NCBI GenBank assembly: GCA_950097015.1
Contig: CATNEN010000037.1
Span: 2,159,501 to 2,223,500, forward strand
DNA from: Macrostomum hystrix
Lineage: Eukaryota; Platyhelminthes; Macrostomidae
Reading direction: 5' to 3'
DNA: 64,000 nt
The position numbers and the translations under genes were made by a program. Below are positions 46,847 to 60,184 of this stretch, piece after piece; the first letter of the stretch is position 1, and each line of letters opens with the position of its first letter. The notes under the pieces are model-generated. The model made no database searches and was not told the origin of the DNA. It saw nothing but the letters and a program-made list of their open reading frames with translations.

Positions 46847-47145
46847 ACAAACAATTTTTTCTACAGGACTATAGCGATCGCATCCCAAGTGCTGCAGCGG
46901 TGATCAAAAGGCACGCCTAGAGCCACCGCAGCACTCATTGTACGCGACTATTTTTTTCTTCAAAGGCTAAGCCTGACTTCCGCCTTATTTAACTTAACAA
47001 TAACTTCAAAGCTGCCAGTAACTCAAGGAGCTCACTATTCTCACTAGTGCCAGCTTCAAACAATACACAAAACTGCTGTCTGACTTTTCATGCCTCGCCA
47101 GAGTCTGACATTGTGCTGAAGCAATACCTTGGCTAAAGTGGGTCT
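45663..47145. other. Unique intron DNA with a (TGC)n run
   Basis: No exon recognised. A (TGC) trinucleotide run of about 12 copies lies at 46811-46846. The region around 46400-46680 is somewhat richer in GC. Confidence 0.4.
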
Positions 47146-47147
47146 TC

Positions 47148-50100
47148 GGTTGGATTTCTAATCTATCCCATGGATGAGTGAGTAGAATGGATTGCTAATC
47201 TATCCCATGGATGAGTGAGTAGAATGGATTGCTAGTCTATCCCATGGATGAGTGAGTAGAATGGATTGCTTATCCATCCCATGGATGAGTGAGTAGAATG
47301 GATTGCTAATCTATCCCATGGATGCGTGAGTAGAATGGATTGCTAGTCTATCCCATGGATGCGTGAGTAGAATGGATTGCTAGTCTATCCCAAGGATGAG
47401 TCAGTAGAATGGATTGGTAGTCTATCCCATGGATGAGTGAGTAGAATGGATTGCTAATCTATCCCATGGATGCGTGAGTAGAATGGATTGCTAATCTATC
47501 CCAAGGATGAGTGAGTAGAATGGATTGCTAGTCTATCCCATGGATGCGTGAGTAGAATGGATTGCTAGTCTATCCCATGGATGAGTGAGTAGAATGGATT
47601 GCTAGTCTATCCCAAGGATGAGTGAGTAGAATGGATTGCTAGTCTATCCCAAGGATGAGTGAGTAGAATGGATTGCTAATCTATCCCATGGATGCGTGAG
47701 TAGAATGGATTGCTAGTCTATCCCAAGGATGAGTGAGTAGAATGGATTGCTAGTCTATCCCAAGGATGAGTGAGTAGAATGGATTGCTAGTCTATCCCAT
47801 GGATGAGTGAGTAGAATGGATTGCTAGTCTATACCATGGATGAGTGAGTAGAATGGATTGCCAGTCTATACCATGGATGAGTGAGCAGAATGGATTGCTA
47901 GTCTATCCCATGGATGAGTGAGCAGAATGGATTGCTAGTCTATCCCATGGATGCGTGAGTAGAATGGATTGCTAGTCTATCCCATGGATGCGTGAGCAGA
48001 ATGGACTGCTAGTCTATCCCAAGGATGAGTGAGTAGAATGGATTGCTAGTCTATACCATGGATGAGTGAGTAGAATGGATTGCCAGTCTATACCATGGAT
48101 GAGTGAGCAGAATGGATTGCTAGTCTATCACATGGATGCGTGAGTAGAATGGATTGCTAATCTATCCCATGGATGCGTGAGTAGAATGGATTGCTAATCT
48201 ATCCCATGGATGCGTGAGTAGAATGGATTGCTAATCTATCCCATGGATGCGTGAGTAGAATGGATTGCTAGTCTATCCCATGGATGAGTGAGTAGAATGG
48301 ATTGCTAATCTATCCCATGGATGCGTGAGTAGAATGGATTGCTAGTCTATCCCAAGGATGAGTGAGTAGAATGGATTGCTAGTCTATCCCAAGGATGCGT
48401 GAGTAGAATGGATTGCTAGTCTATCCCATGGATGAGTGAGTAGAATGGATTGGTAGTCTATCCCATGGATGAGTGAGTAGAATGGATTGCTAATCTATCC
48501 CATGGATGCGTGAGTAGAATGGATTGCTAATCTATCCCATGGATGCGTGAGTAGAATGGATTGCTAATCAATCCCATGGATGCGTGAGTAGAATGGATTG
48601 CTAGTCTATACCATGGATGAGTGAGTAGAATGGATTGCTAGTCTATCCCATGGATGAGTGAGTAGAATGGATTGCTAGTCTATCCCATGGATGAGTGAGT
48701 AGAATGGATTGCTAATCTATCCCATGGATGAGTGAGTAGAATGGATTGCTAATCTATCCCATGGATGCGTGAGTAGAATGGATTGCTAGTCTATCCCATG
48801 GATGCGTGAGTAGAATGGATTGCTAATCTATCCCATGGATGCGTGAGTAGAATGGATTGCTAATCTATCCCATGGATGCGTGAGTAGAATGGATTGCTAA
48901 TCTATCCCATGGATGCGTGAGTAGAATGGATTGCTAATCTATCCCATGGATGATTGAGTAGAATGGATTGCTAGTCTATCCCAAGGATGAGTGAGTAGAA
49001 TGGATTGCTAGTCTATCCCATGGATGAGTGAGTAGAATGGATTGCTAGTCTATCCCATGGATGCGTGAGTAGAATGGATTGCTAGTCTATCCCATGGATG
49101 CGTGAGTAGAATGGATTGCTAGTCTATCCCATGGATGAGTGAGTAGAATGGATTGCTAATCTATCCCATGGATGCGTGAGTAGAATGGATTGCTAGTCTA
49201 TCCCAAGGATGAGTGAGTAGAATGGATTGCTAGTCTATCCCATGGATGAGTGAGTAGAATGGATTGCTAGTCTATCCCATGGATGAGTGAGTAGAATGGA
49301 TTGCTAGTCTATCCCATGGATGCGTGAGTAGAATGGATTGCTAGTCTATCCCATGGATGAGTGAGTAGAATGGATTGCTAGTCTATCACAAGGATGAGTG
49401 AGTAGAATGGATTGCTAGTCTATCCCATGGATGCGTGAGTAGAATGGATTGCTAATCTATCCCAAGGATGAGTGAGTAGAATGGATTGCTAGTCTATCCC
49501 ATGGATGCGTGAGCAGAATGGATTGCTAGTCTATCCCAAGGATGAGTGAGTAGAATGGATTGCTAGTCTATCCCATGGATGCGTGAGTAGAATGGATTGC
49601 TAGTCTATCCCATGGATGAGTGAGTAGAATGGATTGCTAATCTATCCCATGGATGCGTGAGTAGAATGGATTGCTAGTCTATCCCAAGGATGAGTGAGTA
49701 GAATGGATTGCTAGTCTATCCCATGGATGAGTGAGTAGAATGGATTGCTAGTCTATCCCATGGATGAGTGAGTAGAATGGATTGCTAGTCTATCCCATGG
49801 ATGAGTGAGTAGAATGGATTGCTAGTCTATCCCAAGGATGAGTGAGTAGAATGGATTGCTAGTCTATACCATGGATGAGTGAGTAGAATGGATTGCCAGT
49901 CTATACCATGGATGAGTGAGCAGAATGGATTGCTAGTCTATCCCATGGATGCGTGAGTAGAATGGATTGCTAATCTATCCCAAGGATGAGTGAGTAGAAT
50001 GGATTGCTAGTCTATCCCATGGATGCGTGAGCAGAATGGATTGCTAGTCTATCCCAAGGATGCGTGAGTAGAATGGATTGCTAGTCTATCCCATGGATGA

Positions 50101-53100
50101 GTGAGTAGAATGGATTGCCAGTCTATCCCATGGATGAGTGAGCAGAATGGATTGCTAGTCTATCACATGGATGAGTGAGTAGAATGGATTGCTAATCTAT
50201 CCCATGGATGCGTGAGTAGAATGGATTGCTAATCTATCCCATGGATGAGTGAGTAGAATGGATTGCTAATCTATCCCATGGATGCGTGAGTAGAATGGAT
50301 TGCTAGTCTATCCCATGGATGAGTGAGTAGAATGGATTGCTAATCTATCCCATGGATGCGTGAGTAGAATGGATTGCTAGTCTATCCCAAGGATGAGTGA
50401 GTAGAATGGATTGCTAGTCTATACCATGGATGAGTGAGTAGAATGGATTGCTAGTCTATCCCATGGATGAGTGAGTAGAATGGATTGCTAGTCTATCCCA
50501 AGGATGAGTGAGTAGAATGGATTGCTAATCTATCCCATGGATGCGTGAGTAGAATGGATTGCTAGTCTATCCCATGGATGAGTGAGTAGAATGGATTGCT
50601 AGTCTATCCCATGGATGAGTGAGTAGAATGGATTGCCAGTCTATCCCATGGATGCGTGAGTAGAATGGATTGCTAGTCTATCCCAAGGATGAGTGAGTAG
50701 AATGGATTGCTATTCTATACCATGGATGAGTGAGTAGAATGGATTGCTAGTCTATCCCATGGATGAGTGAGTAGAATGGATTGCTAGTCTATCCCAAGGA
50801 TGAGTGAGTAGAATGGATTGCTAGTCTATCCCAAGGATGAGTGAGTAGAATGGATTGCTAGTCTATCCCATGGATGCGTGAGTAGAATGGATTGCTAATC
50901 TATCCCATGGATGCGTGAGTAGAATGGATTGCTAATCTATCCCATGGATGCGTGAGTAGAATGGATTGCTAATCTATCCCATGGATGCGTGAGTAGAATG
51001 GATTGCTAGTCTATCCCATGGATGAGTGAGTAGAATGGATTGCTAATCTATCCCATGGATGCGTGAGTAGAATGGATTGCTAGTCTATCCCAAGGATGAG
51101 TGAGTAGAATGGATTGCTAGTCTATCCCAAGGATGAGTGAGTAGAATGGATTGCTAGTCTATCCCAAGGATGAGTGAGTAGAATGGATTGCTAGTCTATC
51201 CCATGGATGCGTGAGCAGAATGGATCGCTAGTCTATACCATGGATGAGTGAGTAGAATGGATTGCTAGTCTATCCCATGGATGAGTGAGTAGAATGGATT
51301 GCTAGTCTATCACAAGGATGAGTGAGTAGAATGGATTGCTAGTCTATCCCATGGATGCGTGAGTAGAATGGATTGCTAATCTATCCCAAGGATGAGTGAG
51401 TAGAATGGATTGCTAGTCTATCCCATGGATGCGTGAGCAGAATGGATTGCTAGTCTATCCCAAGGATGAGTGAGTAGAATGGATTGCTAGTCTATCCCAT
51501 GGATGCGTGAGTAGAATGGATTGCTAGTCTATCCCATGGATGAGTGAGTAGAATGGATTGCTAATCTATCCCATGGATGCGTGAGTAGAATGGATTGCTA
51601 GTCTATCCCAAGGATGAGTGAGTAGAATGGATTGCTAGTCTATCCCATGGATGAGTGAGTAGAATGGATTGCTAGTCTATCCCATGGATGAGTGAGTAGA
51701 ATGGATTGCTAGTCTATCCCATGGATGAGTGAGTAGAATGGATTGCTAGTCTATCCCAAGGATGAGTGAGTAGAATGGATTGCTAGTCTATACCATGGAT
51801 GAGTGAGTAGAATGGATTGCCAGTCTATACCATGGATGAGTGAGCAGAATGGATTGCTAGTCTATCCCATGGATGCGTGAGTAGAATGGATTGCTAATCT
51901 ATCCCAAGGATGAGTGAGTAGAATGGATTGCTAGTCTATCCCATGGATGCGTGAGCAGAATGGATTGCTAGTCTATCCCAAGGATGCGTGAGTAGAATGG
52001 ATTGCTAGTCTATCCCATGGATGAGTGAGTAGAATGGATTGCCAGTCTATCCCATGGATGAGTGAGCAGAATGGATTGCTAGTCTATCACATGGATGAGT
52101 GAGTAGAATGGATTGCTAATCTATCCCATGGATGCGTGAGTAGAATGGATTGCTAATCTATCCCATGGATGAGTGAGTAGAATGGATTGCTAATCTATCC
52201 CATGGATGCGTGAGTAGAATGGATTGCTAGTCTATCCCATGGATGAGTGAGTAGAATGGATTGCTAATCTATCCCATGGATGCGTGAGTAGAATGGATTG
52301 CTAGTCTATCCCAAGGATGAGTGAGTAGAATGGATTGCTAGTCTATACCATGGATGAGTGAGTAGAATGGATTGCTAGTCTATCCCATGGATGAGTGAGT
52401 AGAATGGATTGCTAGTCTATCCCAAGGATGAGTGAGTAGAATGGATTGCTAATCTATCCCATGGATGCGTGAGTAGAATGGATTGCTAGTCTATCCCATG
52501 GATGAGTGAGTAGAATGGATTGCTAGTCTATCCCATGGATGAGTGAGTAGAATGGATTGCCAGTCTATCCCATGGATGCGTGAGTAGAATGGATTGCTAG
52601 TCTATCCCAAGGATGAGTGAGTAGAATGGATTGCTATTCTATACCATGGATGAGTGAGTAGAATGGATTGCTAGTCTATCCCATGGATGAGTGAGTAGAA
52701 TGGATTGCTAGTCTATCCCAAGGATGAGTGAGTAGAATGGATTGCTAGTCTATCCCAAGGATGAGTGAGTAGAATGGATTGCTAGTCTATCCCATGGATG
52801 CGTGAGTAGAATGGATTGCTAATCTATCCCATGGATGCGTGAGTAGAATGGATTGCTAATCTATCCCATGGATGCGTGAGTAGAATGGATTGCTAATCTA
52901 TCCCATGGATGCGTGAGTAGAATGGATTGCTAGTCTATCCCATGGATGAGTGAGTAGAATGGATTGCTAATCTATCCCATGGATGCGTGAGTAGAATGGA
53001 TTGCTAGTCTATCCCAAGGATGAGTGAGTAGAATGGATTGCTAGTCTATCCCAAGGATGAGTGAGTAGAATGGATTGCTAGTCTATCCCAAGGATGAGTG

Positions 53101-56100
53101 AGTAGAATGGATTGCTAGTCTATCCCATGGATGCGTGAGCAGAATGGATCGCTAGTCTATACCATGGATGAGTGAGTAGAATGGATTGCTAGTCTATCCC
53201 ATGGATGAGTGAGTAGAATGGATTGCCAGTCTATACCATGGATGAGTGAGCAGAATGGATTGCTAGTCTATCCCATGGATGAGTGAGTAGAATGGATTGC
53301 TAATCTATCCCATGGATGCGTGAGTAGAATGGATTGCTAGTCTATCCCATGGATGAGTGAGTAGAATGGATTGCTAGTCTATACCATGGATGAGTGAGTA
53401 GAATGGATTGCTAATCTATACCATGGATGAGTGAGTAGAATGGATTGCTAGTCTATACCATGGATGAGTGAGTAGAATGGATTGCTAGTCTATACCATGG
53501 ATGAGTGAGTAGAATGGATTGCCAGTCTATACCATGGATGAGTGAGTAGAATGGATTGCTAGTCTATCCCATGGATGCGTGAGTAGAATGGATTGCTAAT
53601 CTATCCCAAGGATGAGTGAGTAGTATGGATTGCTAGTCTATCCCATGGATGCGTGAGCAGAATGGATTGCTAGTCTATCCCAAGGATGAGTGAGTAGAAT
53701 GGATTGCTAGTCTATACCATGGATGAGTGAGTAGAATGGATTGCCAGTCTATACCATGGATGAGTGAGTAGAATGGATTGCTAGTCTATCCCAAGGATGA
53801 GTGAGTAGAATGGATTGCTAGTCTATCCCATGGATGCGTGAGTAGAATGGATTGCTAGTCTATCCCAAGGATGAGTGAGTAGAATGGATTGCTAGTCTAT
53901 CCCATGGATGCGTGAGTAGAATGGATTGCTAATCTATCCCATGGATGCGTGAGTAGAATGGATTGCTAATCTATCCCATGGATGCGTGAGTAGAATGGAT
54001 TGCTAGTCTATCCCATGGATGAGTGAGTAGAATGGATTGCTAATCTATCCCATGGATGCGTGAGTAGAATGGATTGCTAGTCTATCCCAAGGATGAGTGA
54101 GTAGAATGGATTGCTAGTCTATCCCATGGATGCGTGAGTAGAATGGATTGCTAATCTATCCCATGGATGAGTGAGTAGAATGGATTGCCAGTCTATACCA
54201 TGGATGAGTGAGCAGAATGGATTGCCAGTCTATCCCAAGGATGAGTGAGTAGAATGGATTGCTAGTCTATCCCAAGGATGAGTGAGTAGAATGGATTGCT
54301 AGTCTATCCCAAGGATGAGTGAGTAGAATGGATTGCTAGTCTATCCCATGGATGCGTGAGTAGAATGGATTGCTAATCTATCCCATGGATGCGTGAGTAG
54401 AATGGATTGCTAGTCTATCCCATGGATGAGTGAGTAGAATGGATTGCTAGTCTATCCCAAGGATGAGTGAGTAGAATGGATTGCTAGTCTATCCCAAGGA
54501 TGAGTGAGTAGAATGGATTGCTAGTCTATCCCAAGGATGAGTGAGTAGAATGGATTGCTAGTCTATCCCATGGATGCGTGAGCAGAATGGATTGCTAGTC
54601 TATCCCAAGGATGAGTGAGTAGAATGGATTGCTAGTCTATACCATGGATGAGTGAGTAGAATGGATTGCTAGTCTATCCCATGGATGAGTGAGTAGAATG
54701 GATTGCCAGTCTATGCCATGGATGAGTGAGCAGAATGGATTGCTAGTCTATCACATGGATGCGTGAGTAGAATGGATTGCTAGTCTATCCCATGGATGCG
54801 TGAGTAGAATGGATTGCTAATCTATCCCAAGGATGAGTGAGTAGAATGGATTGCTAGTCTATCCCATGGATGCGTGAGCAGAATGGATTGCTAGTCTATC
54901 CCAAGGATGAGTGAGTAGAATGGATTGCTAGTCTATACCATGGATGAGTGAGTAGAATGGATTGCCAGTCTATACCATGGATGAGTGAGCAGAATGGATT
55001 GCTAGTCTATCCCATGGATGCGTGAGTAGAATGGATTGCTAATCTATCCCAAGGATGAGTGAGTAGAATGGATTGCTAGTCTATCCCATGGATGCGTGAG
55101 CAGAATGGATTGCCAGTCTATACCATGGATGAGTGAGTAGAATGGATTGCTAATCTATCCCATGGATGCGTGAGTAGAATGGATTGCTAGTCTATCCCAA
55201 GGATGAGTGAGTAGAATGGATTGCTAGTCTATACCATGGATGCGTGAGTAGAATGGATTGCTAATCTATCCCATGGATGCGTGAGTAGAATGGATTGCTA
55301 ATCTATCCCATGGATGCGTGAGTAGAATGGATTGCTAGTCTATCCCATGGATGAGTGAGTAGAATGGATTGCTAATCTATCCCATGGATGCGTGAGTAGA
55401 ATGGATTGCTAGTCTATCCCAAGGATGAGTGAGTAGAATGGATTGCTAGTCTATCCCATGGATGCGTGAGTAGAATGGATTGCTAATCTATCCCATGGAT
55501 GAGTGAGTAGAATGGATTGCCAGTCTATACCATGGATGAGTGAGCAGAATGGATTGCCAGTCTATCCCAAGGATGAGTGAGTAGAATGGATTGCTAGTCT
55601 ATCCCAAGGATGAGTGAGTAGAATGGATTGCTAGTCTATCCCAAGGATGAGTGAGTAGAATGGATTGCTAGTCTATCCCATGGATGCGTGAGTAGAATGG
55701 ATTGCTAATCTATCCCATGGATGCGTGAGTAGAATGGATTGCTAATCTATCCCATGGATGCGTGAGTAGAATGGATTGCTAGTCTATCCCATGGATGAGT
55801 GAGTAGAATGGATTGCTAGTCTATCCCATGGATGAGTGAGTAGAATGGATTGCTAATCTATCCCATGGATGCGTGAGTAGAATGGATTGCTAATCTATCC
55901 CATGGATGCGTGAGTAGAATGGATTGCTAGTCTATCCCATGGATGAGTGAGTAGAATGGATTGCTAATCTATCCCATGGATGCGTGAGTAGAATGGATTT
56001 CTAGTCTATCCCAAGGATGAGTGAGTAGAATGGATTGCTAGTCTATCCCATGGATGCGTGAGTAGAATGGATTGCTAATCTATCCCATGGATGAGTGAGT

Positions 56101-57705
56101 AGAATGGATTGCCAGTCTATACCATGGATGAGTGAGCAGAATGGATTGCCAGTCTATCCCAAGGATGAGTGAGTAGAATGGATTGCTAGTCTATCCCAAG
56201 GATGAGTGAGTAGAATGGATTGCTAGTCTATCCCAAGGATGAGTGAGTAGAATGGATTGCTAGTCTATCCCATGGATGCGTGAGTAGAATGGATTGCTAA
56301 TCTATCCCATGGATGCGTGAGTAGAATGGATTGCTAATCTATCCCATGGATGCGTGAGTAGAATGGATTGCTAGTCTATCCCATGGATGAGTGAGTAGAA
56401 TGGATTGCTAGTCTATCCCATGGATGAGTGAGTAGAATGGATTGCTAGTCTATCCCAAGGATGAGTGAGTAGAATGGATTGCTAGTCTATCCCAAGGATG
56501 AGTGAGTAGAATGGATTGCTAGTCTATCCCAAGGATGAGTGAGTAGAATGGATTGCTAGTCTATCCCAAGGATGAGTGAGTAGAATGGATTGCTAGTCTA
56601 TCCCATGGATGCGTGAGCAGAATGGATTGCTAGTCTATCCCAAGGATGAGTGAGTAGAATGGATTGCTAGTCTATACCATGGATGAGTGAGTAGAATGGA
56701 TTGCTAGTCTATCCCATGGATGAGTGAGTAGAATGGATTGCCAGTCTATGCCATGGATGAGTGAGCAGAATGGATTGCTAGTCTATCACATGGATGCGTG
56801 AGTAGAATGGATTGCTAGTCTATCCCATGGATGCGTGAGTAGAATGGATTGCTAATCTATCCCAAGGATGAGTGAGTAGAATGGATTGCTAGTCTATCCC
56901 ATGGATGCGTGAGCAGAATGGATTGCTAGTCTATCCCAAGGATGAGTGAGTAGAATGGATTGCTAGTCTATACCATGGATGAGTGAGTAGAATGGATTGC
57001 CAGTCTATACCATGGATGAGTGAGCAGAATGGATTGCTAGTCTATCCCATGGATGCGTGAGTAGAATGGATTGCTAATCTATCCCAAGGATGAGTGAGTA
57101 GAATGGATTGCTAGTCTATCCCATGGATGCGTGAGCAGAATGGATTGCCAGTCTATACCATGGATGAGTGAGCAGAATGGATTGCTAGTCTATCACATGG
57201 ATGCGTGAGTAGAATGGATTGCTAATCTATCCCATGGATGCGTGAGTAGAATGGATTGCTAATCTATCCCATGGATGCGTGAGTAGAATGGATTGCTAAT
57301 CTATCCCATGGATGCGTGAGTAGAATGGATTGCTAGTCTATCCCATGGATGAGTGAGTAGAATGGATTGCTAATCTATCCCATGGATGCGTGAGTAGAAT
57401 GGATTGCTAGTCTATCCCAAGGATGAGTGAGTAGAATGGATTGCTAATCTATCCCATGGATGCGTGAGTAGAATGGATTGCTAGTCTATCCCAAGGATGA
57501 GTGAGTAGAATGGATTGCTAGTCTATCCCAAGGATGAGTGAGTAGAATGGATTGCTAGTCTATCCCATGGATGCGTGAGTAGAATGGATTGCTAATCTAT
57601 CCCATGGATGCGTGAGTAGAATGGATTGCTAATCTATCCCATGGATGCGTGAGTAGAATGGATTGCTAATCTATCCCATGGATGAGTGAGTAGAATAGAT
57701 TTCCG
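47148..57705. repeat. 10.5-kb satellite array, 37-bp unit, with higher-order repeats
   Basis: About 285 copies of a unit containing TCTATCCCATGGATGAGTGA and GTAGAATGGATTGCTAG. Variation is limited to a few positions (CATGG/CAAGG, GAGTG/GCGTG, CTAGT/CTAAT, CCCAT/ACCAT, GTAG/GCAG). Rare variants recur at exact multiples of 37: TGGATCGCTA at 51221 and 53145 (1924 = 52 units), CTATGCCATG at 54711 and 56746 (2035 = 55 units), and CAGTCTATACC followed by a GCAG unit and CCAGTCTATCCCAAGG at 54189, 55521 and 56113 (36 and 16 units). It lies inside the receptor intron between 44241 and 60072. Confidence 0.99.
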
Positions 57706-58315
57706 AAATGGAAGATTCACAGCAAGTTTTTAGGCAAGACATTCCACCAAGTATGAAATTAATGTGCCTGATGTGACGATGAAAGATTCTAAATGTAAGA
57801 ATTTGTTGAAAATTTATTGAAAATGTCCAAGAAACCTGCAAGAAATTCAACTGGCACATGATGCATCGCTTATTGACTTACTTTGCCAGCGTTTAAACTA
57901 TAGGTTCTCGTCTAGCAATCTGTGAGCCCAAGCCACACGGAGACTCAGCATCACCGCCAGATGCATGGCAATCATTTGTGTTCGCGTCCCCAGCTTCCAT
58001 ACTGCCCCTCAACTCCCCAGCAACCAGGTTCGTGCCCGGTATGAATAATTGAGCAAAAGAAGTTTTTTTGAGTCCTACAATATTGTTGGATATCCTACAA
58101 CCCCCGAACCCACACGGCCGCTAAATTTTGATTGCCTTAACCAATTGTTCCCTACGCGCTTCGCTTTCTGAATTCATTTTAGGCGACCAAAACTTTGACT
58201 GCTCCTTCGGACAGTTTGAGTTTGAGACAAGTCTGTTAGTACACACTCACTCACTCACACATCTCATTAATTGTGAGCTATTCATAGACAGTACCTTTGG
58301 CTCGTTTGTGTTTTG
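57706..58315. other. Unique intron DNA
   Basis: No exon recognised. Confidence 0.4.
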
Positions 58316-58326
58316 TGTACTCTTTC

Positions 58327-58621
58327 GTAGAGGTTGTAGCCTAGTGGTTAGAGCGTCGGACTCACGACTTGAAGGTCGGGGGTTCGATACCCGACTCCAC
58401 TGGAACAATTTGTGTATTTTACCAAGACACTTAACTGTGAATTGCTTCAGTTCACCCAGCTGTTAAATGGGTACCAGCATCAGCTGGGATAATTGAAGGT
58501 GGGTGTGGCGTCCCACCAGTCCATGGACTGAACAGCTGTACGCAGCCTTCAGATGCGCCGCGCAATAGCTGCGGCTGTGCTGTCTGCTGCACATCTGGCC
58601 CAATTGGGGCAGGTGTAATCA

Positions 58622-58677
<56 letters not shown>
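58327..58677 (+). mobile_element. Intact tRNA-derived SINE with (ATT)n tail
   Basis: The head resembles a tRNA: TAGCCTAGTGGTTAGAGCG is the D-arm/box A region and GGGTTCGATACCC the T-arm/box B. The body contains CAGTTCACCCAGCTGTTAAA, the palindrome CAGTCCATGGACTG and CATCTGGCCCAATTGGGGC, and the tail is (ATT)n. The 11-bp TGTACTCTTTC stands directly on both sides (58316-58326 and 58678-58688), a perfect target-site duplication. This copy is the reference for the other eight fragments in the window. Confidence 0.93.
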
Positions 58678-58678
<1 letters not shown>

Positions 58679-58799
58679 GTACTCTTTCACTTTACTCCTG
58701 CTAAAAATACCAGTTTTCGTCTAATGGGGCCGCAGTTGAGCTGGGTCATTGGAACCTGTCTGATCACGGGTGAGCTGGGTCATGTGGCACAGGTGTGCC

Positions 58800-59762
58800 T
58801 TACCATTCGATCTGTCTGAGCACAGGTGGATCTGTCTGAGCACAGGTGGATCTGTCTGAGCACAGGTGGATCTGTCTGAGCACAGGGGGGATCTGTCTGA
58901 GCACAGGTGGATCTGTCTGAGCACAGGGGGGATCTGTCGGAGCACAGGTGGGTCTGTCTGAGCACAGGGGGGTCTGTCTGAGCACAGGTGGATCTGTCTG
59001 AGCACAGGTGGATCTGTCTGAGCACAGGTGGATCTGTCTGAGCACAGGGGGGGGTCTGTCTGAGCACAGGTGGATCTGTCTGAGCACAGGGGGGATCTGT
59101 CTGAGCACAGGTGGGTCTGTCTGAGCACAGGTGGATTTGTCTGAGCACAGGTGGGTCTGTCTGAGCACAGGGGGATCTGTCTGAGCACAGGGGGGATCTG
59201 TCTGAGCACAGGTGGATCTGTCTGAGCACACGTGGATCTGTCTGAGCACAGGGGGGATCTGTCTGAGCACAGGGGGATCTGTCTGAGCACAGGGGGGATC
59301 TGTCTGAGCACAGGTGGGTCTGTCTGAGCACAGGTGGATCTGTCGGAGCACAGGTGGGTCTGTCTGAGCACAAGGGGATCTGTCTGAGCACAGGGGAGAT
59401 CTGTCTGAGCACAGGTGGATCTGTCTGAGCACAAGGGGATCTGTCTGAGCACAGGGGGGATCTGTCTGAGCACAGGTGGGTCTGTCTGAGCACAAGGGGA
59501 TCTGTCTGAGCACAGGTGGATTTGTCTGAGCACAGGTGGGTCTGTCTGAGCACAGGGGGATCTGTCTGAGCACAGGTGGATCTGTCTGAGCACAAGGGGA
59601 TCTGTCTGAGCACAGGGGGGATCTGTCTGAGCACAGGGGGGATCTGTCTGAGCACAGGGGGGATCTGTCTGAGCACAGGGGGGATCTGTCTGAGCACAGG
59701 GGGGATCTGTCTGAGCACAGGGGGGATCTGTCTGAGCACAGGGGGGGTCTGTCTGAGCACAT
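58800..59762. repeat. Minisatellite, 20-21-bp unit
   Basis: About 46 copies of GGATCTGTCTGAGCACAGG with a variable G/T run. The last seven copies (from about 59600) are identical 21-mers. All minus frames stay open, giving artefactual [11 protein letters not shown] proteins. Confidence 0.97.
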
Positions 59763-60071
59763 TTGTCAGTGGCGTGTTGTATAAACTATAAATCTATAAC
59801 TAAATTTTGTTACTGGCAAGGCTATTTTTCTTCAGAGCTATTCCCATCTCCCTCAGCAATAAACCCGATATTTTTTGCCAGCGATTTAGAAATCATTGCC
59901 ATGGCTAGGATAGGAATCTATTATCTGCGGAAATTGGCTCCGCAAAAGAAGCTGCCTGAAGCCACAGAAGAAAAATAATTCAGGCCATTCTGAAAGAATT
60001 TTCTATCAGGCCTGACATTTTTATTTAATAATATTTAATATTTCCCGCCAACCTCTCCCTGACGACCGCAG
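59763..60071. other. Unique intron DNA before receptor exon 2
   Basis: Nothing further recognised. The acceptor CTGACGACCGCAG ends at 60071. Confidence 0.45.
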
Positions 60072-60184
60072 GTTCGCAACGGTCATTGGGATTTCTCGGA
60101 CACTCTGTGCGACCTGTGGATTATGTGCGATGCACTATTTAGCACCGCCTCCATCCTCAACCTGGTAGCCATTAGTATTGACAG
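60072..60184 (+). CDS. D2-like dopamine/biogenic amine receptor, second coding exon
   Basis: The exon follows a CCGCAG acceptor and continues exon 1 in frame: VRNGHWDFSDTLCDLW, then IMCDALFSTASILNLVAISIDR, ending in phase 2 within the Arg codon (AG|GTAAGC). It supplies extracellular loop 1 with the conserved Trp, the TM3 disulfide Cys (LCDLW), the amine-binding Asp (CDALF) and the start of the DRY motif. NLVAISIDR and the NG-W pattern favour a D2-like dopamine receptor. The STAS segment also occurs in D1-like types, so the subtype is less certain than the aminergic class. Later exons are not in this window. Confidence 0.85.

Noticed and set aside
46717-46920. Small protein with a polyalanine run
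   Set aside because: The frame exists because of a (TGC)n microsatellite; no conserved sequence surrounds it.
47148-57705. CRISPR array
   Set aside because: The repeats are contiguous without unique spacers and lie in a eukaryotic intron.
58327-58405. Functional tRNA gene
   Set aside because: Box A and box B are present, but no good acceptor stem forms, and the segment is the head of a SINE with a target duplication.
58721-59762. Three overlapping minus frames of about 290-326 codons
   Set aside because: All three frames of the same 20-21-bp minisatellite are open, which shows lack of stops rather than coding.
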